DNA from: Planctomycetota bacterium
GTDB lineage: Bacteria > Planctomycetota > Planctomycetia > Pirellulales > PNKZ01
Direction: 5' to 3'
Assembly (NCBI GenBank): GCA_018242585.1
Contig: JAFEBQ010000024.1
Location: forward strand, 1-64,000
DNA: 64,000 bases
The position numbers were made by a program, and so were the translations under genes. Below the pieces are notes generated by a model. That model did no database searches, was not told the origin of the DNA, and saw only the letters and a program-made list of their open reading frames with translations. This document shows positions 53,268 to 61,826 of the stretch, piece after piece. The first letter of the stretch is position 1. Each line of letters opens with the position of its first letter.

Positions 53268-54891
53268 ACTGGTGCCGACAGTGCCTACTGACGTGCCGGC
53301 GGTACCGACCGAGGTGCTGGCCTGGGCGCGCGAGGAGCTGCGCCTGGACGGGGCCACTTCGCTCGTCGACCATCGCGTGGCGCTGTTAAAGCAGGTCGAG
53401 ATTGAAGGCTTTCTGCCGAACGAGGCCTGGCAATCGGCCGTCGAGGTTGTTCGCGCCTACGAAGCTGTCCGGGCTGTCGAGGCCGAACGGGCGGATGAGG
53501 CGGTTGCGGCGCTGCACGTGGCGGCGCCGTTTCTGGGTCCGGTCGAGGCCAAACTCCGCGAGCAAATTGCCGAGCTGCGCAAGGGGTTCTTCGAGCTGAA
53601 TCCCGACGTTCGACGCGAGCGCTGGCGAATGCAGTGGGACGAGAGTGCGCCGTTCCCGGCGCTGCGCAAGCAACTGGCCGCGTTCGAGCCGGCGCTCGAT
53701 TGGACGCCCCAGCAGATGCAAAGCGAGAGTCCCGCCGTGCATGACATGGCGCGGCACCTGGCCCGACTGTTCACCTTGTCGCCCGCCGAGCGCGGCCAGC
53801 AGCGTCATCTGCCGGCCACCGAATCGTCGACCAACCCGCGCCAGTGGCAACAGGCCGCGCCGGAGCTATCGCAGGACTATCCGCAGGTGGCGCGGTTCGA
53901 CGGGGTCTTTGTCCGCCGGCTGGCCGAGGCCCACGAGGCGGGCAAGCCGCTGAACAAGCTGAAGCGTCAGGCCAAGAAGCTGCACCATGACGCCAAGGTG
54001 AAAGGGAGTCCCAAGGTCGCGTTCCTGCATGCCGGACCTTGGGTCTGGGTGGTGATCGGCGTGGCGTTGGGGGGAGCGCGATTCTTGCTGAACGATTATT
54101 CCAAGTCGAAGCCGACGTCGAACTATGTACTGACCGATACGCAAAGGCGGCAGATTCAGAATCTCAGCAATTCGCGGGACGCTGTGAAGCGTTCGGTGTT
54201 CTTGATTCGCGAGCAGAAGCGCCGCGAGCGGTTGCCCGACGGGAATCCGCTCAAGAACGAACCGATGGAGGCGCCGCGGCTCAACGAAGAACAATTGCTG
54301 GCGCGAGGCGTCCCACGCGATGTGCTCGATCCCGACAAGCCGAACCCATACGAGTCGAAAGCTCCCGAGGTCGGCGTCGGCAGAGGACCGCGTTTGTCAA
54401 ATTTGCCGCCAAAACCGACCCCAGTACCGATCAATGGCCCAGGAGGCGGGCAGTTGAGAATGAGCCAGGAAGAACTAGAGCGCGCCGTGGCTAACGTGCG
54501 CGAGCGTAAACGCCGCGCGCTGCTGCCCGACGGGCATCCACTGAAGAACAAGCCGGTCGAAGGCCCGTACACCGGCGAAGCGATTCTGAGGCTGATGGGC
54601 GTGCCGCCCGACGCGCTGGACCCTGACAAGCCTAATCCTTACGAACGCCAGGCCGAGCAACCAAGGCCAATCGAACAGAAGCCTCGCGATCGCAAACGGG
54701 ACCGGCAACCGAAGGTTTCTGACACGTCGCAAGTGCCGCCCGTAGACGAGGAAACGACCGCGGCGCGCTGGCAGCGTCCGCAGTTCTTGCCCGAGCATCT
54801 CGATGAGGAAAATGTGGCGGCGGGCATGGCGATTTTCCAGGAGATGCAGCGTCGTCGCCAGCAGCAGCCAGCGGGGCAATCGGTTCCATGA
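53236..54891 (+). CDS. HscC-operon membrane protein with duplicated C-terminal module
   Basis: An unrecognised 551-residue protein. A helical N-terminal part (about 25-180) is followed by one predicted membrane segment (about 265-285, GPWVWVVIGVALGGARFLL). The C-terminal part contains a tandem duplication of about 60 residues: 314-373 and 413-470. Both have the pattern VxxxRExKRRxxLPDGxPLKNxPxE, a short linker, then GVPxDxLDPDKPNPYE. The start overlaps hscC by 32 nt and the stop overlaps the following gene by 4 nt (ATGA), so all three are coupled. It probably anchors the chaperone system at a membrane; this is inferred. The topology is uncertain. Confidence 0.88.
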   Translation: MIQPGTTIKAELVPTVPTDVPAVPTEVLAWAREELRLDGATSLVDHRVALLKQVEIEGFLPNEAWQSAVEVVRAYEAVRAVEAERADEAVAALHVAAPFLGPVEAKLREQIAELRKGFFELNPDVRRERWRMQWDESAPFPALRKQLAAFEPALDWTPQQMQSESPAVHDMARHLARLFTLSPAERGQQRHLPATESSTNPRQWQQAAPELSQDYPQVARFDGVFVRRLAEAHEAGKPLNKLKRQAKKLHHDAKVKGSPKVAFLHAGPWVWVVIGVALGGARFLLNDYSKSKPTSNYVLTDTQRRQIQNLSNSRDAVKRSVFLIREQKRRERLPDGNPLKNEPMEAPRLNEEQLLARGVPRDVLDPDKPNPYESKAPEVGVGRGPRLSNLPPKPTPVPINGPGGGQLRMSQEELERAVANVRERKRRALLPDGHPLKNKPVEGPYTGEAILRLMGVPPDALDPDKPNPYERQAEQPRPIEQKPRDRKRDRQPKVSDTSQVPPVDEETTAARWQRPQFLPEHLDEENVAAGMAIFQEMQRRRQQQPAGQSVP

Positions 54892-56366
54892 GCGACGGTT
54901 CGCACTTGCCTGACGATCCGCGCGATTGGCCGCGTGGTTCTTACGAGCTGCTGGGTGTGCCCGAGGCGGTCGACCGCAAACAGTTGCGCCGCGCCTATCA
55001 CGCGCTGTTAAAGCGATTCAAGCCGGAGCAGGCCCCCGAACAGTTCCGCTTGGTGCGCGAGGCGTACGACCAGATCCTCCGCCACGTCGAGTTCCGCGAG
55101 CAGTACGGCATCTCGATCCGAGGGGGCGATGACGCTGACGACAACGCCTCGACAGCCAGCCACGAAGAGGCGGCTAGCGCAGCAACCACCAATGGCGACG
55201 CGCCCACTTGGCCGTCGGCCCCGGCAATCGAGGATCCGGCCAGCGTCTGGCGAACTGGCGTCGATGGCGACCTGACCAAGCTCTACCTGCGGCTCACGAA
55301 GTTCGTTGACCAGCGTTCGGACGATGCCGAGCTATACGCCCGGCTCTACTGGCTGAAGCTGCTCGCGCCCGAGGTCGACACCGCGCGCGAGGCGAACGAC
55401 TGGCTAGTCACAGGACTGTGCCGCGTGGGGCCGGCGGCAAACCAACTGGTTGAGTTGTACCGCCGCGCACTCGAACAAAGCGCGGACGAAGCGCTCAGGC
55501 CGCGGGCCGAACGGCTGTTCCAAGTGCAACCGGTGCCGAGTTGGCTGCCGACGCTGGCGGCCGTGGTCTGGTGCAAGGCACGCCTGGCCGGGCAGGTCGA
55601 GCGGATCATCGACACCTACACAGCCTGTCGTAGTCGACTCGGCACGTTCGGCGAGCGGGGGCTGCACTGGCAGTTGTCGTCGATGGCCGTGCGCGAGTTG
55701 TGGCTGGCCCACGATCCGCGCGACGGGGCGTCGTCCGAGCTGCGCAACCGGCCGGCTGGCAAGATGTGGCGCGAAATCCTGACCGAGTTGGAAACCGACT
55801 TTGGCGCCGACCCGCAGTATTACGATCTGTTGGCCTGGCTCGACGAACGCCGCGCCTTCAGCCAGGCCTGGCACGGGGCCCGCGGCACGATGCTGGTCCG
55901 CGCCGAGCTGCTCGATCTGCTCTTGCTGGCCGAGGCGGGAGATCGGGGCCAGTGGCGGCCCGCGCTGCTGAACTATCTGGCCAGCGAAGAGCCGTCGCGG
56001 CTCTATATTCAGATCAGTTCGCTGGGGGTCGAGAGCCAACTGCTATTGCACCAGTTTGGCAATCTGGTCGATTCGGTCGAAGCGTATTCGCCCGACATCG
56101 AACAAGTTGACTGGCCCGCCGAGCTGCTGCGCCGCTTGCTGGTCGAGTTGTGCGACGACGAACCGGTGCGCGCCGACTCGCGCGAATCGTCGCTCAGGTT
56201 GCTGCAGTTCTGCTTGGACAACTGCCTCAGCCCGGCGCAGCTCATCGAGCACTTCACTCAGGACGAGGACTTTTGGTCGAACTCGGGCTACGTCCTGCCG
56301 GCGGCGGCGGCGGGGAATGCGCCACTGGACATTACGTATCGAGCGTTCCGGTTGCTGCTGGGGTAA
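54888..56366 (+). CDS. J-domain-like protein lacking HPD, HscC operon
   Basis: A 492-residue soluble protein. The first 70 residues look like a J-domain: SYELLGVPEAVDRKQLRRAYHALLKRF...FRLVREAYDQIL. The obligatory His-Pro-Asp that stimulates Hsp70 ATPase is replaced by Lys-Pro-Glu (residues 45-47, FKPEQ). The rest (about 115-492) is a helical, TPR-like array rich in Leu/Ala/Arg. It is the third gene of the hscC operon. It may bind HscC without stimulating it, or act as a co-chaperone by another route. Confidence 0.88.
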   Translation: MSDGSHLPDDPRDWPRGSYELLGVPEAVDRKQLRRAYHALLKRFKPEQAPEQFRLVREAYDQILRHVEFREQYGISIRGGDDADDNASTASHEEAASAATTNGDAPTWPSAPAIEDPASVWRTGVDGDLTKLYLRLTKFVDQRSDDAELYARLYWLKLLAPEVDTAREANDWLVTGLCRVGPAANQLVELYRRALEQSADEALRPRAERLFQVQPVPSWLPTLAAVVWCKARLAGQVERIIDTYTACRSRLGTFGERGLHWQLSSMAVRELWLAHDPRDGASSELRNRPAGKMWREILTELETDFGADPQYYDLLAWLDERRAFSQAWHGARGTMLVRAELLDLLLLAEAGDRGQWRPALLNYLASEEPSRLYIQISSLGVESQLLLHQFGNLVDSVEAYSPDIEQVDWPAELLRRLLVELCDDEPVRADSRESSLRLLQFCLDNCLSPAQLIEHFTQDEDFWSNSGYVLPAAAAGNAPLDITYRAFRLLLG

Positions 56367-56395
56367 GCCACGAAAGTGAGTGTGCCGTGCGCCCC

Positions 56396-56530
56396 GGGGT
56401 GGCCCGGCCGCTTGCCGGCCGCGGTTGCGCAGCAACGAGAAGAGCGAGCGATGCTATAGCCTCGTTTGCACGCCAAGTCATTTTTCTTGTCGCTGCCGCA
56501 ACCCAGCCGACAAGCGGCTGGGCCACCCCG
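56396..56530. repeat. Four-hairpin repeat family A, variant copy 6
   Basis: Hairpins CGGCCG-CTTGC-CGGCCG (56405-56421), GTTGC-GCA-GCAAC (56424-56436), an imperfect GTCGC/GCAAC, and CCCAGCCG-ACAAG-CGGCTGGG (56502-56522). Ends are GGGGTGGCCC and GGGCCACCCC. The loops CTTGC and ACAAG keep the family pattern though the stems differ. Confidence 0.8.
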
Positions 56531-56650
56531 AGGTTGTCACTTTATTGTGAATTGCGTCGCGCGGTTGTGAGCGCCTTGCTAATGGTCTTTGGGCCAAGGA
56601 CTTAGCGTCATCTACTTCGCGCATTGAAGCGCGTTTCGCGCCCCGTGTGA

Positions 56651-57199
<549 letters not shown>

Positions 57200-57250
57200 G
57201 CACAGGCGGCTGGCCAGGCCCCTATGCGTCGCACGCCGCGTATCGAGACG

Positions 57251-57293
57251 TTAGCCCTCGGCAAGTAATTCTTGCCGAGGGCTAACTGTTTTT
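57251..57293 (+). terminator. Intrinsic terminator of glnB
   Basis: A perfect 15-bp stem, TTAGCCCTCGGCAAG with CTTGCCGAGGGCTAA, around a 5-nt loop (TAATT), followed by CTGTTTTTAG. It ends the glnB transcript about 50 nt after the stop codon. Confidence 0.92.
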
Positions 57294-57352
57294 AGGGAGC
57301 GAATTTCGCGGGGCGCTCTCTGAACCAGTAATACAACGCCAGCCCATGTTCC

Positions 57353-57421
57353 GTCATTCCCGCGCAGGCGGGAATCTAGTGGTAAGATTTCACTCTAGAT
57401 TCCCGCCTGCGCGGGAATGAC
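57353..57421. repeat. Repeat family C, 69-bp copy 4
   Basis: GTCATTCCCGCG...CTAGTGGTAAGATTTCACTCTAG...CGCGGGAATGAC, same orientation as the copy at 51185 with one core difference. Confidence 0.9.
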
Positions 57422-57478
57422 GGCCTGGCGAGGCAAACTTCATCGAATGGAAAACGCTCTAGCCTTCGCTTGTTAGTG

Positions 57479-57594
57479 GGGTGGCCCAGACAACTTGCTT
57501 GTCTGGGCGGCGCAGCCGCAAGAGGGTTCAGGACCGGTATTCCATTGCCCTCTTGTCGCTGCGCGACACCGACAACAAGTTGTCGGTGCTACCA
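57479..57594. repeat. Four-hairpin repeat family A, copy 7
   Basis: Perfect hairpins CCCAGACAA-CTTGC-TTGTCTGGG, GCGGC-GCA-GCCGC, GTCGC-TGC-GCGAC and CACCGACAA-CAAG-TTGTCGGTG. It lies at the 3' end of the secreted protein gene starting at 58474. Confidence 0.9.
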
Positions 57595-57610
57595 AAAATC
57601 GCGGCGCGTG

Positions 57611-58474
57611 CTATCGAGTGATGGCACTCTCAACTGGCCGAGGGCCAAGCTTTGGCGTTCCAAGTTCACCGGGGCTGATTGTCTTCGTTTGTTTCTCGGC
57701 CGCCGCGCGCTGGGCCGCTTCAGCCGCTTGCTTGCCGGCGCGAATCTCGGCTGGGTCGAAGTACGAGTAAGGATCCGCCAGGATCGGATTGATCTTGATC
57801 TTGGCCACCTCGTCCCAGGTCATGTGATTGTTCAGGTGCCAGGCTGCCGCCTGCGCCACGCGGCGCGGAATCTTGCCCGCGGCCATCATCGCGCACAATT
57901 CCGCCACGCCCGACACGCTGGTCACCTGATCGAAGGGGCGCACGTCATAGGTCAATGCCGAACGCGGGTCGGGCTTGCCGTAGTCCAGGCAGACGGCCTT
58001 GACCGGCATTTCGCCGACGCGCTCCGGTGGAATGCAAAAGATATTGCCCGGGTTGCCGCCGGGATTCTGATTGGCGGCCCCGTTCTGCATGTTCGGTCCC
58101 ATGCCGAGCGATTGCGAACCGCCGAGCATCGCGCCGCGCCCCTGGCCCATCGGGCCGCCGAAGATGCCTCCGCCAGGTCCGCCCAACTGGGCCAGCACAT
58201 GAACCGCGGCGAACGATTCGGGAATCCGCACGTTCAGCGGCGCGGCGGTGTGATTCGTGATTCTCAGCTTGGCCTCGGTCGAATCCTTGGCCACCAGCCG
58301 GACGCTGATCTTATCGTCGCGCATGGCGGCGAACATCTCGACCGTCGTGGCCGCCGGATCGTAATCGTTCACGCGCCGCGCGCGCGGCTTGGCTGCGGCG
58401 GCTTCAAGTTCCGGCAGCGCCGCGAGCCAGCACGCGCCGATCAACACCGCCAACTGGGAAATCCGCCAACGCAT
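57611..58474 (-). CDS. Secreted planctomycete protein with Gly/Met-rich insert (paralogue 1)
   Basis: A 287-residue exported protein; the ATG at 58474 has GGAGG upstream and a signal peptide ending ELEAAAAKPRA. The first half, DPAATTVEMFAAMRDDKISVRLVAKDSTEAKLRITNHTAAPLNVRIPESFAAVHVLAQLGG, runs into a Gly/Gln/Asn/Met-rich insert. The second half is VCLDYGKPDPRSALTYDVRPFDQVTSVSGVAELCAMMAAGKIPRRVAQAAAWHLNNHMTWDEVAK. The layout matches the gene at 58862-59740. The segment around Cys and KPDPR is shared by many planctomycete secreted proteins whose role is unknown. Confidence 0.88.
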   Translation of the reverse strand: MRWRISQLAVLIGACWLAALPELEAAAAKPRARRVNDYDPAATTVEMFAAMRDDKISVRLVAKDSTEAKLRITNHTAAPLNVRIPESFAAVHVLAQLGGPGGGIFGGPMGQGRGAMLGGSQSLGMGPNMQNGAANQNPGGNPGNIFCIPPERVGEMPVKAVCLDYGKPDPRSALTYDVRPFDQVTSVSGVAELCAMMAAGKIPRRVAQAAAWHLNNHMTWDEVAKIKINPILADPYSYFDPAEIRAGKQAAEAAQRAAAEKQTKTISPGELGTPKLGPRPVESAITR

Positions 58475-58575
58475 GTGCCGCTCCTCCGCCGAGAGATGAT
58501 TTGTGATCCGTGTGAATGACGAACGTGTCGTCACCACTTTCGATGCGCGGCGGCGCGAGAAGTTCCGTATTTTAC

Positions 58576-58742
58576 ACCGCTCCCTTTAAGGGAGAGGTCG
58601 CGGAGCGTAGCGCAGCGGGTGAGGGTAAATGCGTTGAGGGCCGATCGAAATCGCGCTCAGTTTAAAACTTCTGAACGCTGTGCCGTTTGGCCTGCGACGT
58701 CTTTACCCTCCCCCCTGCCCCGCCCTGAAAGGGCGGGGTGTT
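58576..58742. repeat. MITE-like repeat family E, left copy
   Basis: About 167 bp with hairpin ends (CTCCCTTTAAGGGAG and CCGCCCTGAAAGGGCGG) and a middle with CATCGCGCT-like and GTGCCGTTTGGCC segments. 61641-61810 is an inverted copy with high similarity along its whole length. The two bracket the Gly/Met-rich secreted protein gene and the DUF1501 gene. Confidence 0.85.
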
Positions 58743-58803
58743 CATCGCACTCGCCGCGCAATGGAAACGAAGCAGCCAGGCGAAATGAGCATCCATAGCG
58801 CAA

Positions 58804-58838
58804 GAAAAACCCTCGCTCGAAGGACTCAAGCGAGGGCT
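58804..58838 (-). terminator. Intrinsic terminator of the Gly/Met-rich secreted protein gene
   Basis: On the minus strand CCCTCGCT-TGAGTCCTTCG-AGCGAGGG is followed by TTTTTCTT. It lies about 25 nt after the stop codon of the gene at 58862-59740. Confidence 0.85.
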
Positions 58839-58861
58839 TGGATTGATTCAGCAACCGCCGC

Positions 58862-59740
58862 TTACTTGGCCGGCTTGGTTTCAGTCGCTTTCGATTCGCT
58901 CGCGGCGGCTTCGCCGGGGCTGGCCGGGGCCGGACGCTTGGTCGCTTCCTTGACGGCATAGTCCGCGGCCGCCATCGCCACGCGCAACTCGGCCGGTTGG
59001 AAGTACGGCAGCGGGTCGCCGATCAACTGCTTTAATTCCTTGGCCGCCAGCTTTTCCCAGCTTAGACCGTTGTTCAGATGCCACGCGGCCGCTTGCGCCG
59101 AGCGACGTTCCAGCTTGCCCGCCGCCATCAATGTGATGATCTCCGCCACGCCCGGCTTGGTCGTGACGGCTTCGATCGGGCGGACTTCATAGTTCATCGA
59201 CGGACGCGGATCAGGTTTGCCGTGTTCCAGGCAAATCGCGGGCAGGCGAATGTCGCTCGACTTCTCGGCCGCCACGTTGACGATGCCAATGCCATCGACG
59301 TTCTCTGGAGGCACGCTGAACATGCCGCCACCGCCGCCGCCCATGCCACCGCCGCCCATGCCGCCGCCACCCATGCCGCCGCCACCCATGCCCATCTGCT
59401 GACCCATGCCACCACCCATGCCGCCGCCCATACCACCACCCATGCCACCCATTTGAGCGAGGATCGGCACCGCGGCAAACGCATTGGGGAGCCGCACATT
59501 GAGCGGCTCGTCGGTCTTGTTGTTGATAACTAGCTTGCCTTCCGAGTCATCCTTCATGATGACCTTGACCGAGACCTTGTCGTCGCGGATGGCATCGAAC
59601 ATGTCGACCGTCTTTTGCGACGGATTGTATTGTCCGCGCTTGAGGTTGCGCGCGGCCGGCTCGGCGGCGCTGGCGGAAACCACGAAGCCCACGGCGATGA
59701 CCAGACCGGCCAACAGCATGCGATGAACGCGCCACGTCAT
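58862..59740 (-). CDS. Secreted planctomycete protein with GGM-repeat insert (paralogue 2)
   Basis: A 292-residue exported protein; the ATG at 59740 begins a signal peptide (MLLAGLVIAVGFVVSASAAEPA). A long in-frame extension to 59962 is unsupported. After SQKTVDMFDAIRDDKVSVKVIMKDDSEGKLVINNKTDEPLNVRLPNAFAAVPILAQMGG comes a low-complexity insert of about 50 residues of Gly and Met with Gln. The second half reads PENVDGIGIVNV...ICLEHGKPDPRPSMNYEVRPIEAVTTKPGVAEIITLMAAGKLERRSAQAAAWHLNNGLSWEKLAAKE. The halves match the previous gene while the inserts differ in length and composition. The function is unknown. Confidence 0.9.
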   Translation of the reverse strand: MTWRVHRMLLAGLVIAVGFVVSASAAEPAARNLKRGQYNPSQKTVDMFDAIRDDKVSVKVIMKDDSEGKLVINNKTDEPLNVRLPNAFAAVPILAQMGGMGGGMGGGMGGGMGQQMGMGGGGMGGGGMGGGGMGGGGGGMFSVPPENVDGIGIVNVAAEKSSDIRLPAICLEHGKPDPRPSMNYEVRPIEAVTTKPGVAEIITLMAAGKLERRSAQAAAWHLNNGLSWEKLAAKELKQLIGDPLPYFQPAELRVAMAAADYAVKEATKRPAPASPGEAAASESKATETKPAK

Positions 59741-60121
59741 AGTGACAATCTCCAGCGAACCAGAGCCTGAGAAATCTGTTCCGATAAGGATCGCGCAGCG
59801 ACTGCACAACAAGGCGCAAAGTCCTTCGCCCTGGGCGGTAGCGCCCATCCCTCTTAGCCTAACTACGAACCTGAGGAAAGCAACGTATTTCGCCCCGTCG
59901 AAACACCGGGCAAGCGACAAAAGTAGCGCCATTACCGGCATTTCGGCCGTTTGGCGAGGCATCCCCCTCCCCTCGGTCCTAGGTTAGATGTCGGCCAGCC
60001 GGCGAAAGTTCCGTAATAAAGCGGCTAAATCGCCAGCGAACCGCCCGCCGAACCCAACCCCCAGAACCCATTACCAGCCAATCGCTTACAACGGACAATG
60101 GACCACTGACAACTGGCCGGT
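59741..60121. other. Intergenic region with partial repeat
   Basis: The 5' region of the GGM protein gene and the 3' flank of DUF1501. It contains a half copy of family B (60089-60116, ACAACGGACAATGGACCACTG...). No gene is seen. Confidence 0.5.
60089..60116. repeat. Repeat family B, half copy
   Basis: ACAACGGACAATGGACCACT followed by GACAACTG, i.e. the right half only of the family B element, next to the DUF1501 stop codon. Confidence 0.65.
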
Positions 60122-61591
60122 TCACGCGACAATCTCGCGCACCACCTCGCCCGCCACGTCGGTCAGCCGGAAGTCGCGTCCGTTGAACCGGTAGGTCAGC
60201 CGGGTGTGATCCATCCCCAGCAGATGCAAGATCGTGGCGTGCAGATCGTTGACGCTGACGCGCCCCTGGACCGCCCGCAGACCTAGCTCGTCGGTCTCGC
60301 CATAGTGCATGCCGCGCTTCACGCCGCCGCCAGCGAACCAAGTGGTAAACGCGTGCGGGTTGTGATCGCGACCGGGCTTAGCCGACTTTTGCGAAACGGG
60401 CAAGCGCCCGAACTCGCCACAGCAAATCACCAGTGTCGAATCGAGCAGTCCGCGCTGCTTCAAGTCGGTGAGCAAGGCCGCGATCGGCTTGTCGGTCTCG
60501 CCGGCGAACTGGCGGTGGTTGCCGGCGATGTCGACGTGGCCGTCCCAGCTTCGTTCGTTCTCCATGCCGCCGCTATAGATTTGCACGAACCGCACTCCGC
60601 GCTCGATCAATCGTCGAGCCATCAGCGCCTGGCGGGCAAAGTGTTTGCACTTGTCGTCGTCCAGCCCGTACAGCTTTTGAATCGCCTCGGGCTCGCGCTC
60701 GACGTCGAATACTTCCGGCGCCGAGACCTGCATCCGGTAGGCGAGTTCAAAGCTCTCGATCCGCGCGGCCAGCGCCGCTTCGTCGACATTTTCTTTCTGG
60801 TGCTGCCGGTTTAGCTTGCCAATCAGGTCGAGCTGGCGGCGTTGCTCGGCATCGTTCATGTGCGCCATGCGCGTCAGATTGTCGATCGGCTCGCCTTGGG
60901 CGTTGAGCGCCGTCCCTTGATAGATGCCCGGTAGGAAGCCAGCGCCCCAGTTTTGCGCGTGCCCTTTGGGAAGTCCTCGCCCCAGTGTGTCGTACATGGC
61001 CACGAACGCGGGCAAGTCCTGATTCTCGGTCCCCAAGCCGTAGGTCACCCACGAGCCGACGCACGGGAAGCCCATGCGGCTGAAGCCGGTGTTGATCTCG
61101 AACAGAGCCGGCGAGTGGTTGTTCGTCTGAGTGAAGCACGAATGGATGAACGCCATATCGTCGACGTGCGCTCCCAGGTTCGGAAAGATCTCCGAGACCC
61201 ACGCGCCGCTCTCGCCGCGCCGCTCGAATTTGAACGGCGACTTCATTAGCGGGCCAACCTGGTTGGTGAAGAAGCCCGTGCTGTTGTCAAAACCGGCCAG
61301 TTCGGTTCCGTCGCGTTTGTCGAGTTCGGGTTTGTAGTCCCAGGTGTCGACCTGGCTGGGCCCGCCGTTCATGAACAGCCAGATCACGTTCTTGGCCTTA
61401 ACGGGAAAGTGGGGCGGCTGGGGTGCCAGTGGGTGCAGCCGCCGCGCGTCGGGCCGAGCGGCGAATGCGCCTTGGCTCAACAATCCCTGGCTTTCCAACA
61501 AGCCGGCCAACGCCAACAAGCCGAACCCGCCGCCGCCGCGGCGCAAGAAGGCCCGACGATCGCCAGCCGGCTGGGCAAAGTTCATCGCCAT
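60122..61591 (-). CDS. DUF1501 protein, Tat-exported (operon with DUF1549/1553 gene)
   Basis: A 489-residue DUF1501 protein. The ATG at 61591 has GAGG about 6 nt upstream; a second ATG two codons later is possible. The N-terminus has a Tat signal (GDRRAFLRRGGGGFGLLALAGLL). Family motifs are intact: NVIWLFMNGGPSQVDTWDYKP, GAWVSEIFPNLGAHVDDMAFIHS, VICCGEFGRLPVSQ...GRDHNPHAFTTWFAGGGVKRG and DLHATILHLLGMDHTRLTYRFNGRDFRLTD. It is followed upstream on the same strand by the DUF1549/1553 gene, the standard planctomycete pairing, with a family E repeat inserted between them. Confidence 0.95.
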   Translation of the reverse strand: MAMNFAQPAGDRRAFLRRGGGGFGLLALAGLLESQGLLSQGAFAARPDARRLHPLAPQPPHFPVKAKNVIWLFMNGGPSQVDTWDYKPELDKRDGTELAGFDNSTGFFTNQVGPLMKSPFKFERRGESGAWVSEIFPNLGAHVDDMAFIHSCFTQTNNHSPALFEINTGFSRMGFPCVGSWVTYGLGTENQDLPAFVAMYDTLGRGLPKGHAQNWGAGFLPGIYQGTALNAQGEPIDNLTRMAHMNDAEQRRQLDLIGKLNRQHQKENVDEAALAARIESFELAYRMQVSAPEVFDVEREPEAIQKLYGLDDDKCKHFARQALMARRLIERGVRFVQIYSGGMENERSWDGHVDIAGNHRQFAGETDKPIAALLTDLKQRGLLDSTLVICCGEFGRLPVSQKSAKPGRDHNPHAFTTWFAGGGVKRGMHYGETDELGLRAVQGRVSVNDLHATILHLLGMDHTRLTYRFNGRDFRLTDVAGEVVREIVA

Positions 61592-61640
61592 GTGATCCTC
61601 AGGTTGATCCTCGGTACAAAGTTCATCGCAATCAAACGTC

Positions 61641-61810
61641 AACACCCCTCCCTTTCAGGGAGGGGCAGGGGGGAGGGTAAAGACGTCGCCGGCCAAACGG
61701 CACAGCGCTTAGCGCATTCAAACCTAAGCGCGATGTCGATCGGCCCTCAATGCGTTTACCCTCACCCCCTGCGCTACGCTTCGCGACCTCTCCCTTAAAG
61801 TGAGAGGTGT
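61641..61810. repeat. MITE-like repeat family E, right copy (inverted)
   Basis: About 170 bp, inverted relative to 58576-58742. It has hairpins CCCTCCCTTTCAGGGAGGGG and CTCTCACTTTAAGGGAGAG-like at the ends. It lies between the two genes of the DUF1549/1553-DUF1501 operon and contains no open frame. Confidence 0.85.
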
Positions 61811-61826
61811 CAGAACTTCGCGCTCG

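Noticed and set aside
59330-59455. Possible tandem repeat array or CRISPR-like pattern of CCGCCGCCACCCATG units
   Set aside because: It is in frame with the secreted protein and encodes its Gly/Met-rich insert; there are no spacers.
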